The position numbers and the translations under genes were made by a program. A stretch of 64,000 nucleotides of DNA, taken from the NCBI GenBank assembly GCA_964016985.1, contig OZ024827.1:22275275-22339274 (forward strand), written 5' to 3'. How positions within the stretch are numbered: the stretch's first letter is position 1; each line of letters opens with the position of its first letter. This DNA comes from Anodontia alba (taxonomy: Eukaryota; Mollusca; Bivalvia; Lucinida; Lucinidae). Of this stretch, positions 34,431 to 45,812 are shown piece after piece. A model generated the notes under the pieces. The model had not been told where the DNA came from. It saw only the letters and a program-made list of their open reading frames with translations, and searched no databases.

Positions 34431-35140
34431 AGGAATCAATTAGAATCCGGATCGTAAATTGACAGCCATGATTTAAAAGTGACCAATAAAATTACCATTA
34501 TCTGGTCAAATTCAGCAGATGTCAAACTGATGCTCTGTTTCTTATTTTATCCAGAAAATAGACTGGCATTTCCTTAGTCAAGCCATTCGTCGGATATCAA
34601 TACATGTACTATTTTCATCAATGCATTATAACCATTAACTCATTTAATGATTTAAAGGCCATCTACTTGTCAACGGCTTGCCCCACTTCTTTGATAGCAC
34701 AAACTCATCTTAGAGATCAAAGACTGACTATACGTGGAGACCAAAGACTGACCATACAACGTATCATACATAATTTAAATCAGCTTATAGTAAGGGGTGA
34801 TAAAACATGACACCAAGGTCTAGGAGATAGTCTGTCATTTCTTAAGTAAACAATTTGCTAAAATGCCAAAACCTGGGGAAAAATGATTACAAAAAAAAAA
34901 AAAAAAAAAAAAATGTCATCTGCTGAAAATTTTACCTGGCATTCTAAGCTTTAAACAAACCAGAATGCATAAATATGACAACTTTTGAAGGCCGCAAACA
35001 TTTATAGATCTTATCAATGATTTCGGGCAAGTTCATATCAGTAATTACTGAAAGGTTATAACAAGTTATACCATAATTATATAGTGCCGATGGGCAATTG
35101 CCAATGGAAATACACTTGGTAAATTTTCCGCCTTTGATAA
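34430..35140. other. Unassigned, AT-rich
   Basis: No gene seen. Contains a short direct duplication (AGACTGACTATACGTGGAGA near 34719) and a poly-A tract (34888-34912). Confidence 0.4.
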
Positions 35141-35454
35141 AAGGGAGGCGACTTTTTTTTAACTTTGTATTCTGCACACAAATTCCCTTTCTGAAACGAG
35201 TTCTGCATTAAAAGGAAAAAAAAAAATGCTAGGGTCTGCTTTAAAAGGAAAGAATTTGCTGCGGTCTTTAAAATGAAAGGATTTACAAGGGTGTGGGGAG
35301 TGTGTGTGTGTGGTGGTGGTGGGGGGGGGGGGGGGGTGGGGGGGGAAGACTTTGCTCGAGCAAATTCTTACCTTTCAAAGAAGAACCCTTTTCAGATAGG
35401 AGGCAAACAATTTGACCTTTATCACTCTCTTGGCTAATACAGCAAACGACAAAT

Positions 35455-35590
35455 TGATTATTTTTTCTTTTTATTTTCCAGAAAAAAGTATTTGATATTT
35501 CATGCAAATTGTCTCCAATGGTTTAGAGACAATTTGCATGAAATATCAAATCATGTTTTCTGTGAAAAATAAGAAAAAAGTGTTTCAATA
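35455..35590. repeat. Near-perfect hairpin repeat
   Basis: TTTGATATTTCATGCAAATT, GTCTCCAATGG and the complement of the first arm at 35520-35550. Same family as 24785-24905. Confidence 0.75.
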
Positions 35591-35730
35591 TGTCGTCTGC
35601 TGAAAATTTTACCCAGACTGCTAAGCGTTAATCATTTAAGAAAGAGTGCTTCCTCTGACAGTATATCATGTACCTTGCCTGAAAACAACACGACGACGCT
35701 CTGCGCTGCGGTTTTAATGCGTATTCACAA

Positions 35731-35765
<35 letters not shown>

Positions 35766-35938
35766 GGCGAAATAGGAACAAGAAAATAATATTGAAACCT
35801 CACAGCTAGAGCAATTTTTATTATATAATATGGGCATATTAAGACTGATTAATGTGATAAAAATGTGGCAAAAAGTAATAACAAACTGAAAAGATGGTAT
35901 AACCCATTTATGCCTAACGGCCCAGAAAAAGGACATAG

Positions 35939-36004
35939 GCAAACAGTGCAGACCCAGATCAGGCGCCGCAGAACGCGCGTCTGATCAGGGTCTACACTGT
36001 TTGC
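35939..36004. repeat. Family C hairpin
   Basis: GCAAACAGTGCAGACCCAGA, CGCCGCAGAACGCGCGTC and the complementary arm ending CTACACTGTTTGC. Confidence 0.85.
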
Positions 36005-36121
36005 ATTAATTAAATACAGGATTTTCTATAAAACATGGTAGTCATAAAAACTTATCAAACACCCCATGTATTGGAAAAGAACGTATCCAAAGAGAGTGGT
36101 AGAAGAGTTAAATCATAAATG

Positions 36122-36180
36122 GATTAAAAAAAAAAAAAAAAAAAAAAAACTGCAAAAAAAAAAAAAAAAAAAAAAAAAAT
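36122..36180. repeat. Poly-A tracts
   Basis: Two A-runs separated by CTGC. Confidence 0.95.
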
Positions 36181-36390
36181 CTAGAATTCCGCCTTTTTCC
36201 CCCGTTTTCAGAATACATTTTGGAGGCGCACGGGGAATACACGATATACACATTACAGGGCCTCGTCAAGCGAAAAAGTGCATCTGAACATGCAGAGAAT
36301 GCGCATTCAGATTACCCAGCGCATGCACAAAGTATTATCCGGGCCTTTGCTCTCCGGTCATACATTCTACAGTATACAAAGAATCTGTAA

Positions 36391-36462
36391 GCCGACAGTG
36401 AATGACCTTATTAGGCTGCGCAGATGCGCAGGCTAATAAGAGCCTTAACTGTCCGTATATGC
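36391..36462. repeat. Family D hairpin
   Basis: GCCGACAGTGAATGACCTTA mirrored by TAAGAGCCTTAACTGTCC around CTGCGCAGATGCGCAG. Confidence 0.75.
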
Positions 36463-36805
36463 CCAATGACACGTTTTCGCTTGGTGCGGCCCTTACACAG
36501 ACTTGTTAATGTATTGATTACTAGCTAGCGGGTACCCGGAAAGAGACGTCAACTAATGACAGACTGTTGAACAATGAATTGGACAACCGTCACCGTAGTA
36601 CGGACGAGTGTTATATCGATAGAAAAGACACAATCCAGCCGTTTTCAGTTAAGTGCGTATACTGTTTTCTTTTTTGTTGTTTTTTGATTGATCTTGAATG
36701 AGCTTAAAATTTGTGACATATAAAGTAAGTAAATTAAGCTCTGATGAAATATCGGAAGCCAATGTTTCTATAGTTTAGCAGGAGGAGGATGCTATTAAGT
36801 ATGTA

Positions 36806-36912
36806 CCCAGCTAGCATTCTACGTAAATCTACATCGGACCGTCATCGGCCCGTCAGCTACCCTGACGGGCCGATGACGGCCCGATATAGATTTACGTTGA
36901 ATGCTGACTGGG
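36806..36912. mobile_element. Family F palindromic MITE, copy 1
   Basis: CCCAGCTAGCATTCTACGTA through CGGCCCGTCAG-CTAC-CTGACGGGCCG and back. A 107-bp near-perfect palindrome flanked by TA on each side. Confidence 0.9.
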
Positions 36913-37104
36913 TATATACTTACAGCACAAAGTGTTTAGCGCACTCATTATATACAAGGAACTCTCTGGATCCACAGAATACTGAAGCTTGGAAATATTA
37001 TCATGATTTAAGATTTAAACAAACTCCAACAAAGAATTCCAGTCCAGGATCATAACTGATGCATATACTTTAGAAACAAACGTGTATAGATAGAAATTTG
37101 AAAT

Positions 37105-37211
37105 GCCACTGGGTTGAGTGAGGTTTGAACCCACGCCGGCTTCGACGGAAGCGCCTAGCCCTTCAGAGTCAGGAGACATATTTAACAACTGCACCACTAC
37201 GCTTGTTAAAA
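37105..37211 (-). repeat. tRNA-like sequence (tRNA pseudogene or SINE head)
   Basis: On the minus strand GCGTAGTGGTGCAGTTGTTA resembles an A-box region, and GTGGGTTCAAACCTCACTC contains a B box (GGTTCAAACC) in a plausible T-arm. The variable region is long. No intact acceptor stem was confirmed, so I do not call a functional tRNA. Confidence 0.4.
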
Positions 37212-37403
37212 ACAAGTTTCACGAAACCGTATTATGCTTGATTTCTCTGAATGACCCGTCTGATAGGGTATATTTTTTGATGCGCTAGCGCACTCCACTT
37301 CAAAACGTTTTTGACTCTGACAATATTTTCCAATTTTCATCTTATATGTAAAGTGTCATGCAAGAAGTAATTATCTGCAAGACGCCATGGAAGAGTAGTG
37401 AAC

Positions 37404-37496
37404 ACGCAATGTTGCAGCGCCGTTTCAATTTCGGAGCGACGTCATAACGTCGTATCGGCGTCGAAACGACGTTATTGTGACGATTTGTGTTTCCTG
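37404..37496. repeat. Family G CAACGT-rich repeat, copy 3
   Basis: Contains GGAGCGACGTCATAACGTCG and TCGAAACGACGTTATTGTGA and ends TTGTGTTTCCTGGG, matching the family on the minus strand. Confidence 0.6.
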
Positions 37497-37930
37497 GGAA
37501 GGAATCCCACTATATATTAACCCCACTGAGAGTAGCAATGGAATGGTAAAACCTTCGATAAGACACGAGGAGAAATTTGATATTACCCGCTTAGTCGGAT
37601 GCCTTCGAATAATACCGTTACATGACGCTATTTTTGACGACGTCTTACGGCAATTGCGCCATGCCAAAATTTGTCACAAATCTATGTGTTCGGAATTTTA
37701 GAGAAAAAAAAAAAGCCCGTTCTGAGGCTACAAACAACTGAAAATGACGCAAAATATTTATAACTATATAATAGGGTTATTGCACTGATATCGGATGAAT
37801 ATTGTTCCGCGTTGGAATATCAAAGGATGCGAGCGCGAGACAATAAATATGTAACCCTATAGCATAAGCATTTCTGTTAGATTATTGAGGTAAATGCATG
37901 AAATGAAACGTATTTTTTCTTCCTTTTCAG

Positions 37931-39165
37931 AGATGCTTGGAATCAAAGATTAACTGATCAACAACGCCAAACATTTTGCAAACTACGTTTTTATCAAGTC
38001 GGAGCTTATTGTGGAAAACAATATAATGCATTGGTTGACAGGTTGACGATTTACAGAAATTAAAACAAACAACTGTGATTTATTGTTGAACACTAATGGG
38101 CTACTAATTAATGGTAATAATAATTCATTAATACACTAATATATTAATAAAACGTGTTTTAACGCAGTAAACATGGGAAGAAAAGTGGTTTTTATTAAGA
38201 CATTCCTTATAAATGCTATTGCAGTTACAATTTTAGTGCAATGTATAATACATATGAGTGACAGGGTCAATAATGAAAAACAAAGTTACAGCAACACGAC
38301 AGAAGGTAATAATATTATAGAATTGGCTTATGCTGCTGACGTCACACGTATGAAAACTAAAATGCTGAATGTGACGTCCGAGTATGCGTACGGGTTTTAT
38401 GCTGCTAGCAAGAATCATTTAAAAGCTGCTATGGTTAACATAAACCAGTTGAAAAGATTTGGCAGTAAACATGTAAACTATGTTATATATACTAACGTTA
38501 AACCGGCCAGTTCTATAGACAGTGACATTTATTTGATTCCTTACGATAAATTGCCCGCTCCACATGGCTATTACGATGATTGCATGACAAAACTTTTATT
38601 CTTTAATATGACTAAATACCAAAGGATTATTTATATCGATGTTGATGCTCTTGTTGTAAAGTCGCTAGACATTTTGTTTTCCTTACCCTCAGTCCAGCTT
38701 GCCAGTCCACTAGCATACTGGGAAGACGAACCGTGTTTTACATCATCATTATTGGTTATCGAACCGGATTATGGCACATGGAAAAATTTACGACATCAGA
38801 TGGATGCTACTGTCAAGAATTCCAAAGCGGACATGGATTTACTGAATATATTCTATCAACATAAACTGGGCATTCATGCCAAAACATTTCCAGAAGTGTT
38901 GCTTTTACCAGGATACTTTATAGTCTTATCGTCCCATTTTCGCAGTCGAATACATGGGAGAGACGAGAAGAGGGAATACAAAAACTTTTCGCCCTTCCCC
39001 GACATTGAATCTCTGGCTAAACAAGCGTATGTTATTCATTTTTCTGAGCAACCAAAGCCGTGGTCAATAACAAAGGAACAATTGCAACGATACGACGCCG
39101 TTTCATCATATTTTTATGATTATAACATGGAATTTAAAACTGCATTTGATAATATTACAATTTAA
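37931..39165 (+). other. Predicted exon carrying the GT8 gene
   Basis: A strong splice acceptor, a TTTTTTCTTCCTTTTCAG tract ending at 37930, precedes 242 bp of untranslated sequence and the ATG at 38173. At least one upstream 5' UTR exon is implied. A possible donor AAA|GTAAGT at 36725 was seen but is unproven. Confidence 0.55.
38173..39165 (+). CDS. Glycosyltransferase family 8 (GT8) type II membrane protein
   Basis: A 330-residue protein. A short basic start (MGRKVVFIK) and a hydrophobic segment (about residues 8-26) form a signal anchor, so the catalytic domain would face the Golgi or ER lumen. The GT-A fold domain starts near residue 72 (YGFYAASKNHLKAAMVNINQ), with VNYVIYTNV as an early strand. 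The DxD metal and nucleotide-sugar motif is D156-V-D158 in IIYIDVDALVV. Further on are LPGYFIVL and IHFSEQPKPW (residues 288-297), the C-terminal HxxG/D..KPW-type motif of GT8. Here the variable residue is Glu, closer to the IHFSD...PKPW form that I recall from fungal and plant GT8 members than to glycogenin. Four N-glycosylation sequons are present (N41, N66, N145, N327). Full family length with no frameshift. Donor and acceptor sugars cannot be deduced. Confidence 0.9.
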   Translation: MGRKVVFIKTFLINAIAVTILVQCIIHMSDRVNNEKQSYSNTTEGNNIIELAYAADVTRMKTKMLNVTSEYAYGFYAASKNHLKAAMVNINQLKRFGSKHVNYVIYTNVKPASSIDSDIYLIPYDKLPAPHGYYDDCMTKLLFFNMTKYQRIIYIDVDALVVKSLDILFSLPSVQLASPLAYWEDEPCFTSSLLVIEPDYGTWKNLRHQMDATVKNSKADMDLLNIFYQHKLGIHAKTFPEVLLLPGYFIVLSSHFRSRIHGRDEKREYKNFSPFPDIESLAKQAYVIHFSEQPKPWSITKEQLQRYDAVSSYFYDYNMEFKTAFDNITI

Positions 39166-39194
39166 TGGTGTGGGATACACAGGTCAGATTTTCC

Positions 39195-39302
39195 CCCAGC
39201 TAGCATTCTACGTAAATCTACATCGGGCCGTCATCGGCCCGTCAGCTACTCTGACGGGCCGATGACGGCCCGATATAGATTTACGTAGAATGCTGACTGG
39301 GC
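39195..39302. mobile_element. Family F palindromic MITE, copy 2
   Basis: Thirty bases after the GT8 stop codon. Near-identical to copy 1, with one change in the spacer (CTACTCTGACGG). Confidence 0.9.
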
Positions 39303-39312
39303 CGCCGTCTTT

Positions 39313-39795
39313 CTGTGACTTCATGCTTGTCATCTGTTACAAGGGAAACAACTTTTGTGACTTCATGCTTGTCGTCTATTACAAGGGAAACAACTTTTGT
39401 GACTTCATGCTTGTCGTCTGTTAAAGGGAAACAACTTTTGTGACGTCATGCTTGTCGTCTGTTACAAGGGAAATAACTTTTGTGACTTCATGCTTGTCGT
39501 CTATTACAAGGGAAACAACTTTTGTGACTTCATGCTTGTCGTCTATTACAAGGGAAATAACTTTTGTGACTTCATGCTTGTCGTCTATTACAAGGGAAAC
39601 AACTTTTGTGACTTCATGCTTGTCGTCTATTACAAGGGAAACAACTTTTGTGGCTTCATGCTTGTCGTCTATTACAAGGGAAACAACTTTTGTGACTTCA
39701 TGCTTGTCGTCTATTACAAGGGAAACAACTTTTGTGACTTCATGCTTGTCGTCTATTACAAGGGAAACACTTTTTGTGATTTCATGCTTGTCCTC
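39313..39795 (+). repeat. 42-bp tandem array, about 12 copies
   Basis: The unit begins GACTTCATGCTTGTCGTCTA and ends AAGGGAAACAACTTTTGT. Copies start at 39317, 39359, 39401, 39442, then every 42 bp to 39778. Since 42 is divisible by three, several frames stay open (14-residue peptide repeats), which explains two long ORFs without implying a protein. Copies are very similar, so expansion is recent. Confidence 0.93.
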
Positions 39796-40378
39796 CTGCG
39801 CACCAAACCCCTTCTGAAAAGGAATGTGGGAGCAAAGTCTTTTCTTTCAGAATAGACCCCTTTTCAGAAGGCAGATTGAATAGTTTTGACAGCGTTACCT
39901 AATAGTAATTAGATTATATTGTTACATATATAAAACTAAATGAATAATTGTTTAAATTGTTTATATTATTCATGCCAGTTTTTACTTGTATAAACGTTTA
40001 AGTGCAGGAAATCAACATCCTCTTTTAGTGTAAGCACATATGATCCGGGGAACAGCGTTTCCGACAAGATTGCATATGCAGCCAGCGAAGACTTAAATCA
40101 GCCGGTTGATCAGAGTTTTCGCTGTCCGCCTGAGACGCTTTGAATCCTTGCTTAAACACTTTAGCGCAGGAAGTCAGTATTAGCGCGAAAAGTCAATGAC
40201 TCCATACATAGTTCAATGGAGCTACTAACTTTCTGCACTAATGTGACAATAGCACACAGCATTTCTTACAATATTGCATTCATAAGCGCCCAGCAAAGAC
40301 TCAGACTAGCCTGCGCATCCGTGCAGTATTATCAGAGTATTCACAGGGCACTCAGTGGGTAGCCAGTTATCCAATATA

Positions 40379-40715
40379 GGGATCAAACATGGTTTTTCAT
40401 GCATTAACATTCGCCAGGTCCCGTGGTTTTCAACACCTCCCAAGGGACCTGGCGAATGTTAATGCATTAAAAAACCATGTTCGATCGCTACTACTGCATA
40501 AAACTGAGAATATTTGCCAGTACATTTCGCGTTATTACGTGCACTTCGTTGTTTCGCCTTTTCACTGATGTCTCGCGAACGCAATTTCCACAGACTATAC
40601 TCGTTCTAGGGCCGGGCAGTACACATCTCGTAACGGCAGCAATCTGTGGCCCCAGTACGATCATACTAAAAGTTGCGTAGCCGTGCATTAACAGTGCGTG
40701 AATTGACTCATATGT
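40379..40715 (-). mobile_element. Family E element, copy 2
   Basis: Opposite orientation to copies 1 and 3. The hairpin core is shortened (CCAGGTCCCGTGGTTTTCAA joins directly to CACCTCCCAAGGGACCTGG), so one side of the palindrome has been partly lost. Confidence 0.75.
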
Positions 40716-40754
40716 TTAGAAACAATTTCGTCATGTGATATTTATAAGTGTTAT

Positions 40755-41075
40755 GTATATGGCAATCTTAGAGTTTGCCATTGCCCCAGAAGCACTTTAT
40801 GAAAGGCCATGGACTGGTCCATTGCTGTTTTCCATGGACTACTTAACGGGTTAACGGGATATTGTAACCAAGTATTAGCTTTCACAAAAATACTTTGTCT
40901 ACGCTTAGCACATGGGCGTAGACAATCTTAGACATTGCCATTGTTCCGGAAGCACTTTTTGAAAGGTCATCGACGGGTTCAAAGCTATTTTCCATAGACT
41001 GCTCAACGTTATTATATTATAAACAAGCATTATCTTTCAAAAAAAGGTTGTTTCACGCTTAGCATATAATAATTG
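40755..41075. repeat. ~160-bp tandem duplication
   Basis: Two diverged units share CAATCTTAGA-TTGCCATTG, AGAAGCACTTT-TGAAAGG and TTCCATGGACT at 40762-40915 and 40922-41075. Confidence 0.7.
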
Positions 41076-41437
41076 TTAAAGCTTATTGAAGATTGACAGC
41101 AAAATGTCAAGTCTCATGTTAACACACCAAAAGGTCTCCAAAATGACAACGACCATGGCAGTGACAGCATTAAGAAATATGTCTAAGTGACCTCTTTAGT
41201 ATAGGTATACACAAATGAAATTGTTGGAGTGCGAATATTGGAGACCTGACCAGACGCCGCATTCTGTGGCGTCTGATCTGGGTCTGCACTATTTGCTAAA
41301 TACCCTTTTAGGGGACAAAACCTACAAAATGGCATGTGCGCCCAGCGATGACTCAGCTCAGCCGGTGTATCCACCCAATCTGATCAGAGTCTTCGCTCGG
41401 CGCTCAGTGGGTAGCTAAGGACTCAATCTTTCTTCAT

Positions 41438-41503
41438 GCGGACAGCGAAAACTCAGATCAAACTGGGCGGATGCCCAGGCTGATCTGAGTCTTCGCTGGG
41501 CGC
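41438..41503. repeat. Family D hairpin
   Basis: GCGGACAGCGAAAACTCAGA mirrored by TCTGAGTCTTCGCTGGGCGC. Another copy lies directly upstream at about 41335-41410. Confidence 0.8.
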
Positions 41504-41730
41504 ACAATCCATTAGGTTTTGTCATTCGCTGGCTCATATTATAACAGGAATGACTCTTGTCGTAAATTGCCTTCCCATACTTCACTTTAGTGTAGTTTAT
41601 AAATTCTGGTGCTCTGTAATCAATGCGCTCATTCTGGAATTCTGAAAATTTATAAGAGATTCACTAACGAAACAAGCTTACAAGGCCCAGAAAACTTCGA
41701 CATTTTTTCCATGTTTGTGTGTGTGTGCAT

Positions 41731-42047
41731 CACGAAAACATGCCTATATATTTTTGACCCCCTTAAACCCCACTTTTATATAGTAAAACTGGGGTTTACC
41801 GGGGTATTCATTATTTTTCTTATTTCTGCTCAAAACATAGATTGTGGGTACTCGTTAGAACCGCCTCATCAAGGCGGTTCTAACGAGTACTCACAATGTA
41901 TGTTTTGAGCGATGAGGCGGTTCTAACGAGTACCCACAATCTATGTTTTGAGCAGAATCCTGAAAAATACCAGAATTTTTTATCTGAAAATTTTCAATTT
42001 TTGGTGGTAAAATTTTCAGTATATTTGAATAGGCATGTTTTCGTAAT

Positions 42048-42048
<1 letters not shown>
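41731..42048 (+). mobile_element. Family B MITE, copy 8, with duplicated half-palindrome
   Basis: After a normal centre (CCTCATCAAGG), the right half-palindrome (GAGGCGGTTCTAACGAGTAC to TGTTTTGAGC) occurs twice, at about 41870-41910 and 41911-41954. A (GT)n microsatellite begins at its right end. Confidence 0.88.

Positions 42049-42118
<70 letters not shown>
42049..42118. repeat. (GT)n microsatellite
   Basis: 35 GT dinucleotides starting where Family B copy 8 ends. Confidence 0.98.
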
Positions 42119-42120
<2 letters not shown>

Positions 42121-42419
42121 GCCATATGGAACTAATACCAGCTGTAGTGAAGAAAAATAAAATCTAATAAAAAGGAATAGCCATTGAGAGCAATGAGTAG
42201 ACACATAAAAAGAAAACAGTTGGAGTGTTTTAGCTTTCTGGGCAAGACTAGCTAGTTTCGGCCATTTGAGCCTCATAACTCTCATAAGTGAACCTCATTT
42301 GAATAATATACTGACGTAACCATTGTGAACTCTCATGAAAACTTCAGTATTAAGTGCTAATCACGCCATGACGTATGTGAAAATAGAATGGCCAATGCGC
42401 AGTTTACCATATGAAAAAA

Positions 42420-42640
42420 AAAATATCTAGGTCAGCGTGGGTATCTAGATACTTTTTTCTTATTTCTCCATGAAAACATATGTTGTAGGTACTCATTAAA
42501 AGCGCCTCGCCGAGGCGCTTCTAATGAGTACCCACAACATATGTTTTCATGGAGAAGGCGAGGCACTTCTAATGAGTACAAACAACATATGTTTCCACGG
42601 AGAAAAAGGAAAATACGAGTATCTATATTTTTGGTTTAAA
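42420..42640. repeat. Family B-related palindrome, divergent
   Basis: ATGTTGTAGGTACTCATTAA, AAGCGCCTCGCCGAGGCGCT and the complement, followed by a second half-palindrome (42552-42602). Same architecture as Family B with different bases; arms lack the B ends. A fragment of the same variant is at about 52610-52690. Confidence 0.7.
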
Positions 42641-43200
42641 AAATCATTCTCAAGAGCTGTTTGTAGATTCAGGGCAACTCATAAGGCGTGTATGTTAGTA
42701 TCCTAACATAAACAACATCATGACAAAATGTGTTTTGGGACATGCAAAAAGATCTAGATCAGTTTTTGAAGTCACATTCTGAACACGGGAACTTTCCAAT
42801 CCTTTATAATATGTTACATTACCTAATAGTTCTGTAAGCAGACAGCGAAGGTCCTGATCAGACCGCGCTGAATGCCTTCTCTGTCCGCATATGATCGAAT
42901 ACACCTTTCGCAGAGAATTATGCGTCACTGAATCGGTAATCAGTTGTCTCACATCAAAGCCTAATAAGTTTAACCATATTTTATTTGTATATTCTTCTCA
43001 TTCTATGAACAACAAATTACAAGTAACAAACAATATACAAAAGGGATTTGAAAATAGCCCATTCGGATTATATAAATTCATTTTCCGTGTCTTTTATGAA
43101 ACAACAACAACAAAAATCCTTATTGATTTGATCTGGTCTGTGTTCATAAAAAATTGATCATTTTTTAGCAATTATCTTGCTATAAAAAGCAAACGGGAAG
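42640..43200. other. Unassigned, one Family D remnant
   Basis: Only a Family D-like fragment (42835-42890) was recognised; open frames carry no known motif. Confidence 0.4.
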
Positions 43201-43269
43201 ACAAGAACAACAATAACAAAACAAAACAAAACAAAACAAAAAAAAAAAAAAAAAAAAAAAGGCCAAGAT

Positions 43270-44498
43270 CACCTCATTACCAGACAAGTTTAGAATCTTT
43301 CGGTTCAAGACAAGAAGTTCAATATAGATCTTCAAGATGGCTACGCTTCGGTACGTATTTAGCTATTTTTGATCTTCAAGCCACCTAGATAGATCTTTTC
43401 AACATGACTGCCATGGCGGTTTTCTTGGATTTTAGACTGAAATAATTTTAGCTATATATGATCTACAAGTGGCCCCGACACTTCCTACCAAGTTTCGAGC
43501 CATTGATCTTTTGGGTTAAGGAGAAGAACTTCGAAATAGATTTTTAAGATGGCAGCCGTGACATCCATCTTGGATTTCTTATTGGAACGATTTTTATTTT
43601 TTTTTTCATCTACAATTTACCCTGAAGCTCCTTACCAAGTTTCCAGTCAATCGGCCTTCCGGTTCAAGAGAAAAAGTTCAAAATAGATTTTCAACATAGC
43701 AGCTATGGCGACCCTCTTGGATTTCTAATCTGAACAGTCTTAGCTATTTTTGATCTATAAGCCAACCCGAATCATTTCTGCTGCTTCGAGTCATTTGGCC
43801 GTTATATTTAGCAGAAACAAGTCAAAACGGATTTTGAAGATGGCGGTCGTGGCGGCCGATAGTTCCTACCAAGTTTTGAGTCACCTGGTCTTTCGGATCA
43901 GGAAAAGAAGCACAAAATAGATTTTGAAGTTAGCAGCCGCCCCGATACTTCCAACCAAGTTTCTAGTCAGTCGGCCTTTCACTTCAGGAGAAGAAGCGCA
44001 AAATGAATTTTTCAAGATGGGGGCTGACACGTCCGTCTTGGATTTCGGATCGAAATTATTTTTGCTGTTTTTTTTTTGATAAACGAGTTGCTCAGATACT
44101 TCCTACCAAGTTTCGAGTTAATTGGCCTTTCGCTTCAGCAGAAGCGAAAAATAGATTTTCAAGATGGCGGCTGTGGCGGTTCAACTTAGATTTCCAATCG
44201 AAACGATTTTAGTTACTTTTGATCTACAAGTTGCCCCGATAAATACTTCCTTCCAAGTTTCGAGTCATTTTTTGGCCGTTTCGTTCAGAACAAGAAACGG
44301 CAAATACATTTTCAAGATGGCGGTCATCTTGAATTTCCGATTGAAACGATTTTAGATATTTTATTGTACGTCACCCCTGACCTTCCTACTAAGGTTTGTG
44401 GCAACTAGCCAAGGGGTGTAGAAGGGGTATTATTTAAAAAGCAAACTATTGACGCCGCATGACGCATGACGGACGAGCACTTTGGGCTCATGTGAGCT
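43270..44498 (-). mobile_element. Pearl-like element with ~160-bp core repeats
   Basis: On the minus strand it starts with the head AGCTCACATGAGCCCAAAG at 44498, then a GTCCGTCATGCGTCATGC segment, then about seven diverged units (on the plus strand: CAAGATGGCGGC, GATCTACAAGTTGCC, TTCCTACCAAGTTTCGAGTC). Layout matches the elements at 46187 and 60264. Confidence 0.65.
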
Positions 44499-44631
44499 AA
44501 ACAGATGAAGATTACAGTAATTAAACATGCTCTTTAAAGCAGAAGAAAAAGGCGAGTAGATTACAGTAATTTTACATGTTGTTTTTAGTAAAAAATCTTG
44601 CTGTAAAGCAAAACAAAAAAAAAAAAAAAAC

Positions 44632-44662
<31 letters not shown>

Positions 44663-44754
44663 AAGAAAGAAATCCACATTCCATGAAAGAAAAGTGTCAC
44701 CTGGCAGTGCAGAATAAAACTTCCGCAATAACCAAGCAGCAATAATTGAAAATA

Positions 44755-45075
44755 CAGTCGACTCTCGTTATCTCGAATTCCAAGGGACTCTCTAAAATAC
44801 TTCGAGATACCCGTACTTCGACATATCAAATTTGCAGACTTGAGGAAAAAATAAATCGAACAACCGCATATAACAAATGCATATGTAACTGGACTCTTAC
44901 TGAAAATATTGTGGAAAAGAGGAGAAATTGCTTTTGGGGCAGTTTCTCCTCTTTTCCACAATATTTTGTTACCTGTTATTAGATTTTCATGTTTAGGCAG
45001 GGACCAGATTTTCACTTCGAGATAAGCGATTATTGGAGATAAGATAAGCGAGGTCGAGATAACGAGAGTCAACTG
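44755..45075 (+). mobile_element. Family A MITE, copy 5
   Basis: CAGTCGACTCTCG to CGAGAGTCAACTG with flanking TA (44753-44754, 45076-45077). The central hairpin is ATTGTGGAAAAGAGGAGAAA and its complement. Confidence 0.9.
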
Positions 45076-45755
45076 TATCTAGTGCATCTAGTGCAATGAT
45101 GGTTGCCTGTTGAAAGACTTATTGCAAGAATTGTGCTCATGGCCGCAGTATATAATTCTTGTTCTAAATATGTGAGTGTATATACATTGTCAATCAAAAT
45201 TACAGAGCCTCAACATTTGGATACCAGAATTAACCCATTTATTCAAAGCATCGTTAGCTTAACGAACTCGTTAATGAGAAACATTTAACTTGTTGTAGCT
45301 AAGATATTTCCTAATACACTGATATTTCTGCTGCAAAAATGTAAATAGTTTTTGCTGTTGCAATGCAAAAAGCTACTCGCATTTTTTTTCAGTAAAACAA
45401 ATCAATGTATTTGCTATATTTCAAGACAGAAATTGTGACGTCTCGTTCGCTAACAACTTCGTTAAGTTTTGAACAACTGGACCCTGAACTACAAACTATA
45501 CTTGTCTTAAAAGGAATAGGTACCCTTTCAAGAGAGACAATCCTGTCATTTTGCCCTTTTGGAGCATTTGTTTTCCTTTTAGAGTAGACCTTTTTCAGAA
45601 GGGAATAGATGGACAGGAGATGGTTCGTTTCTAAAAGCATACGTATCTTCTTATATGTGGAGTCATATGGGGCACGTTAAGCAGGAAAGGTTGTCTTCCA
45701 GGATATGCGAAATGCAGAACTTACAGAGTAAGCCTAGAAAAAATTTGTAAAATTT

Positions 45756-45812
45756 TATACCTACCCTCCCTGAAGACTTCTGACATATCTTTCTTCAGGG
45801 AGGGTAGGTATA
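45756..45812. repeat. Perfect 20-bp stem hairpin
   Basis: TATACCTACCCTCCCTGAAG, a 17-base loop and CTTCAGGGAGGGTAGGTATA. Single copy here; may be a MITE core or a structured RNA. Confidence 0.8.

Noticed and set aside
37105..37211. Functional tRNA gene
   Set aside because: A- and B-box-like elements are present, but no acceptor stem or standard anticodon arm could be drawn; more likely a tRNA-derived repeat.
39313..39795. CRISPR-like regular repeats
   Set aside because: Direct head-to-tail repeats without unique spacers, in a eukaryotic context with no cas genes. The same applies to 17095-17830 and 52750-53515.
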